Source: JBBAAP01 sp043808305 (GTDB lineage Bacteria; Planctomycetota; MHYJ01; JACQXL01). Taken from it: DNA of 64,000 bases. Location: positions 43,918 through 107,917 of the forward strand of contig JAZDFB010000028.1 in NCBI GenBank assembly GCA_043808305.1, written 5' to 3'. The notes beneath the pieces were generated by a model that saw nothing but the letters and a program-made list of their open reading frames with translations, did no database searches and had not been told where the DNA came from. Numbering within the stretch: position 1 is the first letter of the stretch; every line of letters begins with the position of its first letter. Made by a program: the position numbers and the translations under genes. Below, in pieces: positions 42,305-51,949 of the stretch.

Positions 42305-43522
42305 GCCGCCTTTTGTAATGCCCCGGATATCCTCTATCAAAACCGCTTGTTTCTTTACGAATTGTTCATTCTCTTTCGCGCCCAGCTCGACCAGCGATAT
42401 GGCGGCCAGTCCGCGCAGGCTCTTATCGGTACTATCCAATAGCCCGAGTAATTCAGGTATGGCCTCTTTGACTTTGGCATCGCCGGCCATATCCGCGGCC
42501 AGCCAGCGGATACTCCGTTCTTTGTCTTTAAGCAGGCTGACTAATTCCGGGGTAACTATTGTTGAATCTATCCTCCTCATAGCCAAAATCGCCGAATAAC
42601 GGACGGCCGCGTCGTTATTCTTGAATAACGGCACCAAATCCGGGATTGCTTCTTTGGCGTCCATTGACATAAGGGCGTAAATAGAGGCGCAACAAAGCTG
42701 TTTATTTTCATTAAGCTTGGGGTCTGGGGTTTGGGTTTCTGTATTCGTATCCGCCAGATGAAGGTTTCCTATCAGCTTAGGCGCCGCCTCTTTATCCCGG
42801 AGATTGCCCAGCGCCGATGCCGCTTTGCACCGGACTTTTATATCTTCGTCATCCAGCAGTTTCCTTAAGTCCGGCAGGGCTTCTTTGGCCTGCATTGCGC
42901 CTAATGCTATGGCGCCGGACCAGCGCAGACGCCAATCATCGTTTGAAAGCAGTTTAATCAAGTCCGGTATGATTTCTTTCACGCCCAGAGTGCCGATTTT
43001 GTATGCCGCTGTCTGGCGGACCGAGTCGTTTTCATCGCTTAACATTTTCATTAGTTCCGGAATCGAATCTTTCCCGCTTATTCCGGTAAGGGCGTGGACC
43101 GCATAAGTCCGGACGAAAGTATTCTCATCCTTCAGCTGTTTCAGCACCTCGGGCAAGGCCTCATTGGCTTTAAGAAGCATAAGCGCTATCAGCGCCGAAC
43201 AGCGCGTCGAGTAGTTATCGCGGTCATTAAGCAGGCGGGTTATTTCCGGGATGGCTTCTTTGGCGCCTAATTTGCCTAAGGCGTTAGCCGCCGCAAATCC
43301 CTTCTGCATTTCTTTATCCTTTAAAGACTCAATCAAGCCGGCAATTTTGGCCTGACGGTCGGGGTCGGGGGCGGTTTGTTGGGCCGGTTGAACCGGCTGG
43401 GCCGTCTGGGTTGTGGTTACGCCGGGTTCGTTGGGCTTGGCCTGGACGGTATTTTTAGCCGCTCCGGCGCAGCCATTTGCGATAATCATCCCGACAAAAC
43501 ACACGGTTAACAGTTTTTTCAT
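42302..43522 (-). CDS. HEAT-repeat lipoprotein
   Basis: 406 residues. Lipoprotein signal with lipobox ANGC (MKKLLTVCFVGMIIANGC). A Pro/Gln-rich linker precedes about nine HEAT-type repeats (GKLGAKEAIPEITRLLNDRD, LLKANEALPEVLKQLKDENT, GTLGVKEIIPDLIKLLSNDD, GAMQAKEALPDLRKLLDDED). Such repeats form a binding surface on the periplasmic face. The stop is a TGA inside what looks like the final repeat (see 42224-42304). AAGGAAGG precedes the ATG. It lies 298 bases upstream of, and on the same strand as, the ECF sigma gene, whose operon it may join. Confidence 0.82.
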   Translation of the reverse strand: MKKLLTVCFVGMIIANGCAGAAKNTVQAKPNEPGVTTTQTAQPVQPAQQTAPDPDRQAKIAGLIESLKDKEMQKGFAAANALGKLGAKEAIPEITRLLNDRDNYSTRCSALIALMLLKANEALPEVLKQLKDENTFVRTYAVHALTGISGKDSIPELMKMLSDENDSVRQTAAYKIGTLGVKEIIPDLIKLLSNDDWRLRWSGAIALGAMQAKEALPDLRKLLDDEDIKVRCKAASALGNLRDKEAAPKLIGNLHLADTNTETQTPDPKLNENKQLCCASIYALMSMDAKEAIPDLVPLFKNNDAAVRYSAILAMRRIDSTIVTPELVSLLKDKERSIRWLAADMAGDAKVKEAIPELLGLLDSTDKSLRGLAAISLVELGAKENEQFVKKQAVLIEDIRGITKGG

Positions 43523-43780
43523 AAGGAAGGCTCCTTTCTTTTATTATTTTATTAATACATATTTCCCGTTAATCAGTCAATATTTCATGCAATTATTGAG
43601 AATGTTTTTAAAGACGATAGGCTGGCCGCAACCTTTGCGGTAAGAATATGGCGCTCGCTGTAACTATACGGCAAAAAGCTGATTGGGGCCGGGGAAATCA
43701 ATCATAATTTTTTACCTAAATTACATTTGACAACCGTATTAAAATGTGTAATATTTTGGGGCAAAAGTACTCATATAAAT
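43523..43780 (+). promoter_or_regulatory. Intergenic region with kinase promoter
   Basis: TTGACA 43727-43732, a 16-base spacer, TAATAT 43749-43754, then a 26-base leader before ATG 43781. The earlier TTG/ATG frame from 43727 overlaps the -35 and cannot be the start. Nothing else is seen between 43523 and 43726. Confidence 0.6.
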
Positions 43781-46700
43781 ATGCCCGACAAATTTGAGCG
43801 CTATGTGATTGAGGGAAAATTAGGCCAGGGCGGCATGGCCGCCGTTTATCTGGCTACCGACCAGTCCCTTAACCGCCAGGTGGCGCTTAAAGTCATCACC
43901 TCAAGCGATAAAGAATCACTGGCCCGGTTCCAGCGCGAAGCGCAGGCCATCGCCAAGCTTAAACATCCCAATATTATCCAGATTTACGATGTCGGCATCT
44001 TCGGCAGCCAGAATTATTTTACGATGGAGTATATCGACGGGGTTTCGCTGGACCAGCTGATTGAATCCAGCACTAAAACAAGCGTCCAGAGTATGGTCAA
44101 TATCATCCTGCAGGTGGCATCGGCGCTTGAATATGCCCATCAGCAGGGCATCATCCACCGCGATATCAAGCCGTCCAATATCCTTGTGAATAAATCCGGT
44201 AATGCCTACCTGACCGATTTCGGCATCGCCAAGCAGATAACCGGGCTTGATAAAAAGCTGACCGTCACGGGCAGCGCCATCGGCACGCCGGCATATATGT
44301 CGCCGGAGCAGACCAGAGGCCTGAACAAAGATATTGACTCGCGCTGCGATATATTTTCCTTGGGCGCCACCCTGTATCATTGCATTACCGGGAGTCTGCC
44401 TTTCGAGGGCGGGCAGATATTCGAGACCATCTCGAATATCAACAACAAAGACCCCAAGGCGCCTACTTCCATTGTCCGGGGAATACCCAGGGACCTGGAG
44501 ACTATCTGCCTGAAGTGCCTGGAAAAAGACAAAAACAGGCGGTACCAGACAGCCGGCGAATTGTCCGATGACTTGAAACGGTATTTATCCGGCGAACCTA
44601 TCCTGGCCAGGCGGACCATGTATGTGACCAAGGCCTGGTACAAAGCCAGGAAGAACAAGGCGGCCAGTTTAGGAATTGCCAGCGCGGCGGTGATATTATT
44701 GATAGCGTTGATTATCTGGCGTGTCAGCGCGGCCGGGACAGCCGCCAAACTGGCCCAATACCGCAAAGAAGCTTACGCTTTTTTCAAGCAGGATAAGTAT
44801 GAAGAAGCGCGGGTTGCCTGTGAAAAAATCAGGGCAATTACCAAATCTGATGAAAGGATGAACGCGCTCTACGAAAAATGCCTGACCGCCATAGAGGCGG
44901 AAAATGCCCAGACAAAAGCCCGGGAAGCCAAGACACAAATCAGGGAACAAGCAAAGGGAATACTTGACCGGGCGTCCGTGACAAAGGCGTTTGAAGAGAA
45001 GATCAGAATAGCCCGGGATGCGTTAAAAACAGACGAAACCTTCGGCGATGCCTGGCAGGTTATCGGTTATGCATACAAGGATAATAAGGAATATGATAAG
45101 GCAGTCGAAGCATTTACCAAGGCGATTGAGACTACGCCGACGCTGGCATATGCATATTATGAGAGGGGAATGATAACGGCATACATCTACAATAAGCTTG
45201 AAGAAGCGATGCCCGATTTCGAAAAGGTGCTGGAATTAGACCCCAAAAGCCATATCGGATGGTCTGCCAAAGGCTCTCTTGAAAACGCCCGGAAGAAATA
45301 TGATAAAGCCATGGAAAGTTATAATAAGGCTATAGAGCTTTCTCCTGATCACAGCCCGGTATATAACAGCCGGGGGATTATTTATGTTAAGAAAGGCGAA
45401 TTAGACCGGGCCATTGCGGATTTTACCGAAGCCATCAGGCTGGACCCGAAAAGCATTCTGGCATACAACAACCGCGGGAATGTTTACGATTTAAAAGCCG
45501 AGCGCCAGACGAGTCCCGGCGCGTATCGGGAGCTGGCAGACAAGGCGCTGGCGGATTATGAGGAGGCGATTAAGGCAGACCCCAAATACGCATTATCGTA
45601 TTACAACCGCGGTATTCTCTATGGTTCAAAAGCCGAGCGCGAATCAAATCCGGATAAATGCTGCGAGCTGATAGACAAAGCCATCGCTGACCACACCGAA
45701 GCCATCAGGCTGGCTCCGAAATACAGCGATGCCTACAACAACCGAGGTATTGCCTATGACAATAAAACGGAGTTGCCGGCTGGCAGCCGGGATAAACTGA
45801 GTCCCGAGGCATCCCGGGAATTAATGGATAAGGCGATAGCGGATTATACCGAGGCCATCAGGTTAAATCCCAATGACAGCGCTCCATTTATCAACCGCGG
45901 CAAGGTTTATAATAAAAAAGGCCGGCCGGACCTGGCTTTGGCGGACTATAACGAAGCCATCAGGTTGGATCCGTCATTTGCCATGGCATACTCCAACCGT
46001 TCCACGATATATTATAATAAAAATGAATTGGATAAATCGATTGCGGATTGCAGTGAAGCAATCCGTTTGGACAACAAATATGCCCCGGCATACAGCAACC
46101 GCGGCCTGGCCTATTACGGGAAAAGCGACTATGATAAAGCTATCGCTGATTATACCGAGGCCATCAGGTTAGACCCCAGATATGTCAGCGCCTATTACAA
46201 CCGCGGCCTGGCCTACCAGGGAAAAGGCCAGTTCGACCCGGCCATAACTGATTACACCGAGGCAATCAGGTTAGACCCTAAATGTGTCGATGCCTACGTC
46301 AACCGCGGAGTTAACTATGCGGGGAAAAAGGATTTAGACAGCGCCATTGCTGATTATACCCAGGCCATCAGGCTAGACCCTGAATATACCGAAGCCTACA
46401 ACTACCGCGGCATGGCCTACAAGAGAAAAGGCCAGTTCGACCTGTCCATAGCAGACCACACCGAGGCAATCAGGTTAAAACCTGAATATGCCGATGCCTA
46501 CATCAACCGCGGAGCTGCTTATGCCGGGAAAAAGGATTTCGACAAGGCCATTGCTGATTATACCGAAGCCATTAGGTTAGACTCCAAATATGCTATCGCC
46601 TATTACAACCGCGGTTTTGCCTACTATAAAAAAGCGGAGTCCGCCCGAGGACGGAGTCCCGCCGAATGGCAGGAGCTAATAGATAAAGCCATTGCGGATT

Positions 46701-47095
46701 ATACCGAGGCAATCAGGTTAGACCCTAAATATACCGATGCCTATAACTACCGCGGCCTTGCCTACTATAAAAAAGGCCAGTTCGACCTGGCCATAGCCGA
46801 CCACACCGAGGCAATCAGGTTAGAACCTGAATATGCCGAATCCTACAACTACCGCGGGGTCGCCTATGGCGAAAAAAACGAGGTGGACAGCTCCATAGCG
46901 GATTATACCAAGGCCATCAATCTCAATCCCCAATATGGCCAGGCATACGGCAACCGCGCCATAGCATATTCCATGAAGAAGGATTTCAAGTCGGCCATAG
47001 CCGACGGCGAGATGGCCCTGAAATTGTCGCCCAATCATCCCGCGGCGGCCGAGATGCGCCAATACTTATCCGAGTGGAAGAGCAAGATTAAATAG
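43781..47095 (+). CDS. Ser/Thr protein kinase with long TPR tail
   Basis: 1104 residues from ATG 43781. The kinase domain (about 6-275) has GKLGQGGMAAVYLA, VALKVI, HRDIKPSNILV, DFGIAKQ and TPAYMSPEQTRG, all catalytic residues present. A membrane helix follows (AASLGIASAAVILLIALII). The extracytoplasmic part has a coiled segment and about 18 TPR units, most ending in the stereotyped IADYTEAIRLDPKY. Some repeats are interrupted by KAE...(P)...ELIDKAI inserts. Known: PknB-type membrane kinases with TPR are abundant in planctomycetes. Its closest relative is the kinase at 48.6 kb. Confidence 0.92.
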   Translation: MPDKFERYVIEGKLGQGGMAAVYLATDQSLNRQVALKVITSSDKESLARFQREAQAIAKLKHPNIIQIYDVGIFGSQNYFTMEYIDGVSLDQLIESSTKTSVQSMVNIILQVASALEYAHQQGIIHRDIKPSNILVNKSGNAYLTDFGIAKQITGLDKKLTVTGSAIGTPAYMSPEQTRGLNKDIDSRCDIFSLGATLYHCITGSLPFEGGQIFETISNINNKDPKAPTSIVRGIPRDLETICLKCLEKDKNRRYQTAGELSDDLKRYLSGEPILARRTMYVTKAWYKARKNKAASLGIASAAVILLIALIIWRVSAAGTAAKLAQYRKEAYAFFKQDKYEEARVACEKIRAITKSDERMNALYEKCLTAIEAENAQTKAREAKTQIREQAKGILDRASVTKAFEEKIRIARDALKTDETFGDAWQVIGYAYKDNKEYDKAVEAFTKAIETTPTLAYAYYERGMITAYIYNKLEEAMPDFEKVLELDPKSHIGWSAKGSLENARKKYDKAMESYNKAIELSPDHSPVYNSRGIIYVKKGELDRAIADFTEAIRLDPKSILAYNNRGNVYDLKAERQTSPGAYRELADKALADYEEAIKADPKYALSYYNRGILYGSKAERESNPDKCCELIDKAIADHTEAIRLAPKYSDAYNNRGIAYDNKTELPAGSRDKLSPEASRELMDKAIADYTEAIRLNPNDSAPFINRGKVYNKKGRPDLALADYNEAIRLDPSFAMAYSNRSTIYYNKNELDKSIADCSEAIRLDNKYAPAYSNRGLAYYGKSDYDKAIADYTEAIRLDPRYVSAYYNRGLAYQGKGQFDPAITDYTEAIRLDPKCVDAYVNRGVNYAGKKDLDSAIADYTQAIRLDPEYTEAYNYRGMAYKRKGQFDLSIADHTEAIRLKPEYADAYINRGAAYAGKKDFDKAIADYTEAIRLDSKYAIAYYNRGFAYYKKAESARGRSPAEWQELIDKAIADYTEAIRLDPKYTDAYNYRGLAYYKKGQFDLAIADHTEAIRLEPEYAESYNYRGVAYGEKNEVDSSIADYTKAINLNPQYGQAYGNRAIAYSMKKDFKSAIADGEMALKLSPNHPAAAEMRQYLSEWKSKIK

Positions 47096-47154
47096 TGCAC
47101 CTGATGCCGGCAACAACAGCCCGGCTGTTTGAATCATTCGATTAACGCCATTGC

Positions 47155-47982
47155 TTAGCGGGGTAAAGTGCCGGCCGCCAGGGCTATCATCACATCCGCC
47201 GCCCGGCAGAGTTCGATAATATCTTTTGCCCGGTAGCTCACCTGGAATCCGTCTACGCGTTCGGCCCGGGGCAAAATGGCGGCCTCGTCAGCCATCCCGC
47301 TGTTGATAAACCTGAGGGTCAGTTTAAGCGGTCCGCTTATCCTGAATGGCCGGTATGTCTTATAATTGCTGAAGGCGCGGCAGGCGGATTTCTTTATGCG
47401 CCTGACGGCTTCCTGGGGATGCAATAATTCCGCCGCGTAGCGGGTGATGCCTTTCTTGATGGCCACGGTTTCCACCCGGCCCAGGAACTTCTTTGCCTCT
47501 ATGGTTGTCTGTACGTCCCCGCAGACCAGAGCCACCGGCGCCTTATAATATCCGGCAATCAGGGCGTTGACGCCGGTTTCGCCGAAAACCCGGTTATTTA
47601 TCCGGTATTCATGGACTACCTGGCCGTACATAGTGTGGTCCAGCACGGCGCCCGGGGTGCCCATTTTGGCGTGATAGCCCACGAAAGCCACGGCGTCAAA
47701 TCCCTCCTCGACGCCTTGCATCATTACCAGCGGCTTATGGCGTCCGGAGATAAGCGTCGCTTTGGGATTGAGCTTATCAATCAGGATATTGCACATATCG
47801 CCGTGCGCATCGTTGACCAGGATTCTTTTAGCGCCGCATTCAAGAGCCGATTCCACCACCGCATTGACCTCGCCGGTCATCCATTCGCGGGCGCGTTCAT
47901 AATCCTTGCCCTGGTATTTGGTCTGGGCGCGTTCGACTACGCCGGCGATACCCTCGATGTCGCAGGAAATAAATACTTTCAT
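47155..47982 (-). CDS. dppA: D-aminopeptidase (M55 family)
   Basis: 275 residues. The M55 signature SCDIEGIAGVV at residues 6-16 supplies zinc ligands Asp and Glu; VNDAHGDMCN and VGYHAKMGT supply further ligands and the catalytic region. Known: DppA-type self-compartmentalising zinc peptidases hydrolyse D-Ala-D-Ala-like and D-amino-acid peptides. It is an independent gene between the two kinase-TPR genes, with AAGGAAG before ATG 47982. The gene symbol is used by family resemblance; it is not in a dipeptide-permease operon here. Confidence 0.85.
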   Translation of the reverse strand: MKVFISCDIEGIAGVVERAQTKYQGKDYERAREWMTGEVNAVVESALECGAKRILVNDAHGDMCNILIDKLNPKATLISGRHKPLVMMQGVEEGFDAVAFVGYHAKMGTPGAVLDHTMYGQVVHEYRINNRVFGETGVNALIAGYYKAPVALVCGDVQTTIEAKKFLGRVETVAIKKGITRYAAELLHPQEAVRRIKKSACRAFSNYKTYRPFRISGPLKLTLRFINSGMADEAAILPRAERVDGFQVSYRAKDIIELCRAADVMIALAAGTLPR

Positions 47983-48315
47983 AGCTTCCTTTCTTTTTAT
48001 AGCAGCGGGTCTTTATTTATTCCGGTTTTTGTCGGACACTATAGTCGGCAGTCTGTCCCCCTCAAGGGGAGGCCCTCTGGGGCTCTGAAGTTACTGCCGA
48101 CTATACCCGGCAGTCCATCGGCTGTTCGTCCCGCCGAAGCGGGAACAGCTGAGGATACTCGGCAGTAAGTCGCTTTGCTCCAACTGCCGAAGTATAATTC
48201 GCTACGCTTAAACTGCTGGAGTATAATTTCACAAACTGCCGGAGTATAGTTCAGGCCGGGTTATCGGTCAAGTTAAATATTTAAATCCGGACGCTTAAAG
48301 AGCTGCCACTAAGCC

Positions 48316-48344
48316 TTGACAATATTATTTCTATAAGTTAGATT
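48316..48344 (+). promoter_or_regulatory. Promoter of the second kinase locus
   Basis: TTGACA 48316-48321, a 17-base spacer, TAGATT 48339-48344, with ATG 48351 six bases further, again the leaderless geometry. Confidence 0.5.
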
Positions 48345-48350
48345 CCTGTT

Positions 48351-48407
48351 ATGGCGAATACTTTCGGCAAGTATGTCCTTGAAAAGAAACTGGGACAGGG
48401 GGGTTAG
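48351..48407 (+). pseudogene. Kinase N-terminus remnant cut off by a repeat insertion
   Basis: ATG 48351 begins MANTFGKYVLEKKLGQGG, the first 18 residues of a kinase almost identical in pattern to the intact gene at 48593 (LTQFGKYTLEKKLGQGGM). The frame ends at TAG at the first bases of a GTGCCACTT...AGTGGCAC repeat. It looks like either an earlier start disrupted by the repeat or a duplicated 5' end. Confidence 0.7.
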
Positions 48408-48592
48408 TGCCACTTGGAACGCAGTGACGTAGTGGCACGTTATCCCCGAGTGAAACGAGTGGGATTAGTTCGAACGCAGTGACGTAGTGGCACGTTATTA
48501 GGGACACTTCGAGCATAGCGAGTTAGTGTCCCTTATCCCGCATAGCGGGGTCCCGGCTATTCCACCGGGATTAACGCAAAAGAGAACCTAAG

Positions 48593-51565
48593 ATGTTAAC
48601 TCAATTCGGCAAATATACCCTTGAAAAGAAGTTAGGCCAAGGGGGCATGGGCGCGGTTTATTTGGCGCTTGATTCGGCCCTGAACCGCCGGGTCGCCCTC
48701 AAAATCATCACCTCGGACGACCCTGAATTGCTGGAACGATTCCAGCGCGAGGCCTCGGCCGTGGCCAAGCTCAAACACCCCAATATCGTTCAGGTCTATG
48801 AGGCCGGCGCCGTCGGCAAACAGCACTACTTCACCATGGATTATATTGAGGGCGTATCATTGGAAAAATATGCCGGCTCCGCCTCAAACATCCAGAATAT
48901 CGCCAAGATAATATTCCAGGTCGCGGCCGGGCTCCAGTACGCCCATAGCCAGAAAATAGTTCACCGCGATATCAAGCCGGCCAATATCATGATAGACAAG
49001 CAGGGCAAGGTCTATATCGCCGACTTCGGGCTGGCCAAGCAACTGACCGGGCTGGACCGTTCGCTGACTATGACCGGCACGGCCCTGGGCACGCCCGACT
49101 ATATGTCGCCGGAGCAGGCCATGGGGCACAAAGACGAGCTTGACCACCGGGCTGACATATTTTCCTTGGGCGCCACGTTATATTTCTGCCTGACCCGCCG
49201 GACACCTTTTAGCGGCAAAGAACTCTATGAATTGCTCAATAAAGTCATCAACGACGACCCGCCCGCGCCGTCGTCAATCGTAAAGATTATCCCCAAAGAC
49301 CTTGAAACCATCTGCCTGAAATGCATGGAGAAGGACAAGGCCAAGCGCTATCAGACCGCCGCCGGACTGGCCGGCGACATAAAGAAATACCTCCGGGGCG
49401 AATCCATTACCGCCCGGCGCACCTCAACCGCAGCCAAACTCTGGATAAAGGCAACCAAGAACAAGGCGGCGAGTTTGGCGATAGCCGGCGCCGTAGTTAT
49501 TCTCATTGCGGTAGTAATCGGATTTGCGATATCATCAGCCGGCAGGAAAAATGAGATAGCCGCGCATCGGGCCAAAGCGGAATCGGCGTTTACGGCCAAG
49601 AAATATGACGATGCCAGGACATGGTGCAATAAAGTCCTGGCGCTGGCGCCGGGCGATGAAGCCATAAAAGGGGTGTTGGAGAAATGCGAGGCGGAGATAA
49701 CCGCGCGCGAGACAGCGCTTAACCAGGATAAGGCCAGGGCAGAGGCGGAGGCCCGTAAAATAAAAGAGGCGCAGGATACCCGGAACCGGGCAAAGGCGGC
49801 ATTAGACCAGGCTGCAGGCGCGCCGACGCCTGACCAGAAGATAACTCTTGCGCAAGAAGCCATTGCCATAGACCCGGCCTTCGGCGATGCTTATCAGGTA
49901 ATCGGTTATGCCTATAAAGCCAAAGCCGCCGAAAGCGGGCTGAGCCCCGACGAGCGGCGGGAACTATGGGATAAGGCCTATGAGGCATTCACTAAGGCGA
50001 TAGAGGCAACCCCGACGCTGGCATATTCATATTACGAACGGGCCAAGATTACCGACACAATCCGCGATAGTTTAAAAGATGCCATTCCCGACTATGAAAA
50101 AGTGCTGAAATACGATCCCGAGGGTCATTTCGGCTGGAACGCCAAAGGAAGAATTGAATATACCCAAAATAAATATGACCAGTCAATAGAAAGCATTACC
50201 AGGGCCATCGCCATTTATTCCGACGATGACTACGCATATACCACGCGCGGGGCTGTCTATTCTGAAAAAGCGGGGCGTGTGCAGAGCCCCGCCGAATGGC
50301 GCGAGCTGATGGATAAAGCCATCGCTGATTTGAACAAGGCAATCAGTCTGAATCCTCAGAATGCCAATGCCTATAACAACCGTAGCGTTGTATATATGCA
50401 TAAAGCGGAGCGTGAGCCAAACCCCGGCGTATGCCTGGAGCTAATAGATAAAGCCATCGCTGATTTGGATGAGACAATCAGATTGAAACCGATAGCCAGT
50501 TCATACACTAATCGCGGCGTTGCCTATAAGAGGAAAGGCGAGTTTGATAAGGCTGTTGCGGATTTTAATGAGGCACTGAAACTGGATCCGAAATATATTC
50601 CGGCATACTATAACCGCGGCGGCGCTTATGCTACAAAAGGCGAGTTAGACTTGGCAATTATAGACTTTAATAAGGCGATAGAACTAAACCCGAACTCTGT
50701 CGAGGCCTACGCTAACCGCGGCGCTGCTTATAGGGGAAAAGGCGAGTTAGACCGGGCAATCGAGGACTTTAATAAGGCAATAGAACTGAACCCGAACTCT
50801 GCTCAGGCCTACGCCAACCGCGGTATTGCCTATGCTGATAAGGGCGAGTTTGACCAAGCTATTGCTGATTATACCAAGGCAATAGAACTGAACCCAAACG
50901 ATTCCGTTACCTACAGCAATCGCGGTCTTAGCTATGTTAATAGAGGTGAAATAGACCCGGCTATCGCTGATTATACCAAGGCCATAGAATTAGTTCCAAA
51001 GGATGCTTTAGCATACTACAACCGCGGTAATGCGTATAAAAAGAAAGCGGAGCTTACGAAGATTCCCGATGCGCATCGGGAGCTATTCGACCGGGCTATT
51101 GCCGATTACACAAAGGCAATAGAACTAAACCCAAAGAATGGTTTAGCATACTACAACCGTGCTACGGCCTATGTTCATAAAGCGGAGTGCAAGTTGATAA
51201 ACTCCGCCAACCCCAAGGAGCTGTTAGACCTGGCCATTTCAGATTATGACAAGGCGATAGAACTGGACCCGAAGAACGCCCCCGCCTACTACTCCAACCG
51301 CGGCGGCGCCTATAGTGATAAAGGCCAGGCAGACCGGGCAATTCAGGACTATACAAAGGCAATAGAATTGAATCCGAACCTTGCCGAGGCCTACTATAAC
51401 CGCAGTTATGTTTATGCCGGCAAGAAAGATTACCAAAAGGCCATAGCGGATGGCGAGCGGTTTCTGGAATTGGTTTATAGTGAGCGGGGCGAATCTGCGC
51501 CGAATCACCCCTCGTTCGCCCGGATGAAAAAACAGATAGAGGAATGGCAGGATAAGCTAAAATGA
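48593..51565 (+). CDS. Ser/Thr protein kinase with long TPR tail (second copy)
   Basis: 990 residues. Kinase domain: GQGGMGAVYLALD, HRDIKPANIMI, DFGLAKQ, TPDYMSPEQAMG. A membrane helix (SLAIAGAVVILIAVVIGFAI) is followed by a coiled region and about 14 TPR units with stereotyped AIADYTKAIELNPN and AYYNRG motifs, ending FARMKKQIEEWQDKLK. It shares architecture with the kinase at 43.8 kb, so they are paralogues. The start ATG follows an AGAACCTAAG leader with only a weak ribosome site, perhaps because the original start region was displaced (see 48351-48407). Confidence 0.92.
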   Translation: MLTQFGKYTLEKKLGQGGMGAVYLALDSALNRRVALKIITSDDPELLERFQREASAVAKLKHPNIVQVYEAGAVGKQHYFTMDYIEGVSLEKYAGSASNIQNIAKIIFQVAAGLQYAHSQKIVHRDIKPANIMIDKQGKVYIADFGLAKQLTGLDRSLTMTGTALGTPDYMSPEQAMGHKDELDHRADIFSLGATLYFCLTRRTPFSGKELYELLNKVINDDPPAPSSIVKIIPKDLETICLKCMEKDKAKRYQTAAGLAGDIKKYLRGESITARRTSTAAKLWIKATKNKAASLAIAGAVVILIAVVIGFAISSAGRKNEIAAHRAKAESAFTAKKYDDARTWCNKVLALAPGDEAIKGVLEKCEAEITARETALNQDKARAEAEARKIKEAQDTRNRAKAALDQAAGAPTPDQKITLAQEAIAIDPAFGDAYQVIGYAYKAKAAESGLSPDERRELWDKAYEAFTKAIEATPTLAYSYYERAKITDTIRDSLKDAIPDYEKVLKYDPEGHFGWNAKGRIEYTQNKYDQSIESITRAIAIYSDDDYAYTTRGAVYSEKAGRVQSPAEWRELMDKAIADLNKAISLNPQNANAYNNRSVVYMHKAEREPNPGVCLELIDKAIADLDETIRLKPIASSYTNRGVAYKRKGEFDKAVADFNEALKLDPKYIPAYYNRGGAYATKGELDLAIIDFNKAIELNPNSVEAYANRGAAYRGKGELDRAIEDFNKAIELNPNSAQAYANRGIAYADKGEFDQAIADYTKAIELNPNDSVTYSNRGLSYVNRGEIDPAIADYTKAIELVPKDALAYYNRGNAYKKKAELTKIPDAHRELFDRAIADYTKAIELNPKNGLAYYNRATAYVHKAECKLINSANPKELLDLAISDYDKAIELDPKNAPAYYSNRGGAYSDKGQADRAIQDYTKAIELNPNLAEAYYNRSYVYAGKKDYQKAIADGERFLELVYSERGESAPNHPSFARMKKQIEEWQDKLK

Positions 51566-51714
51566 CGAACCTGCCCGACTGGGCCGCTCAGGCGGGAGTG
51601 TCAGCGGGAAAATCCAAGGTGAATTGAGTATGGTGTCCCCCGAATTTTTCGTGGTTAGTGGCGGGAGTGTCAGCGGGAGAAGTTGGTTTCGGCCGTATGC
51701 CCGGCTATAATTGC

Positions 51715-51742
51715 TTGACTATAACCTTAAATCTGATACAAT
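51715..51742 (+). promoter_or_regulatory. Promoter of the small-protein/NTase pair
   Basis: TTGACT 51715-51720, a 16-base spacer, TACAAT 51737-51742; ATG at 51749 is six bases on, so the transcript should be leaderless. Confidence 0.55.
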
Positions 51743-51748
51743 ACCGAT

Positions 51749-51949
51749 ATGGGAAAAAACAAAAGCGCGCGGATATTGAAACTCAACCGGCATAATCCGG
51801 CTGTGGAACTGGATTTTGAACTTGAATACCAGGCATCCCTGAGCGTGCAGGAGCGGTTTCGGATGATGATAAAACGTTCCCGGCAGATTGCCGGCATCTT
51901 ACTTGCCAATGGACATATCAAACCTTTTGAAATCATTAAACGCCCATAA
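51749..51949 (+). CDS. Small partner protein of a nucleotidyltransferase
   Basis: 66 residues: ILKLNRHNPAVELDFELEYQ, then LSVQERFRMMIKRSRQIAGI, ending HIKPFEIIKRP. It has its own leaderless promoter and overlaps the NTase gene by about 40 bases in another frame. Small helical proteins in this position are common beside MNT/AbiEii-type NTases. Inference: an antitoxin or regulator of the next gene. Confidence 0.6.
   Translation: MGKNKSARILKLNRHNPAVELDFELEYQASLSVQERFRMMIKRSRQIAGILLANGHIKPFEIIKRP

Larger units (their letters stand above)
47983..48592. repeat. Repeat-rich gap with displaced kinase start
   Basis: Variable-arm hairpins at 48040-48255 (CGGCAGT...ACTGCCG; CGGCTGTTCG...GAACAGC) and 48406-48575 (GTGCCACTT-GGAACGCAGTGACGT-AGTGGCAC; GGGACACTT-CGAGCATAGCGAGTT-AGTGTCCC). 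Between them lie a promoter and the short kinase-start remnant. Confidence 0.65.

Noticed and set aside
43727..43780. Longer N-terminus of the first kinase
   Set aside because: The upstream start codon is part of the -35 hexamer, so it would not be transcribed.
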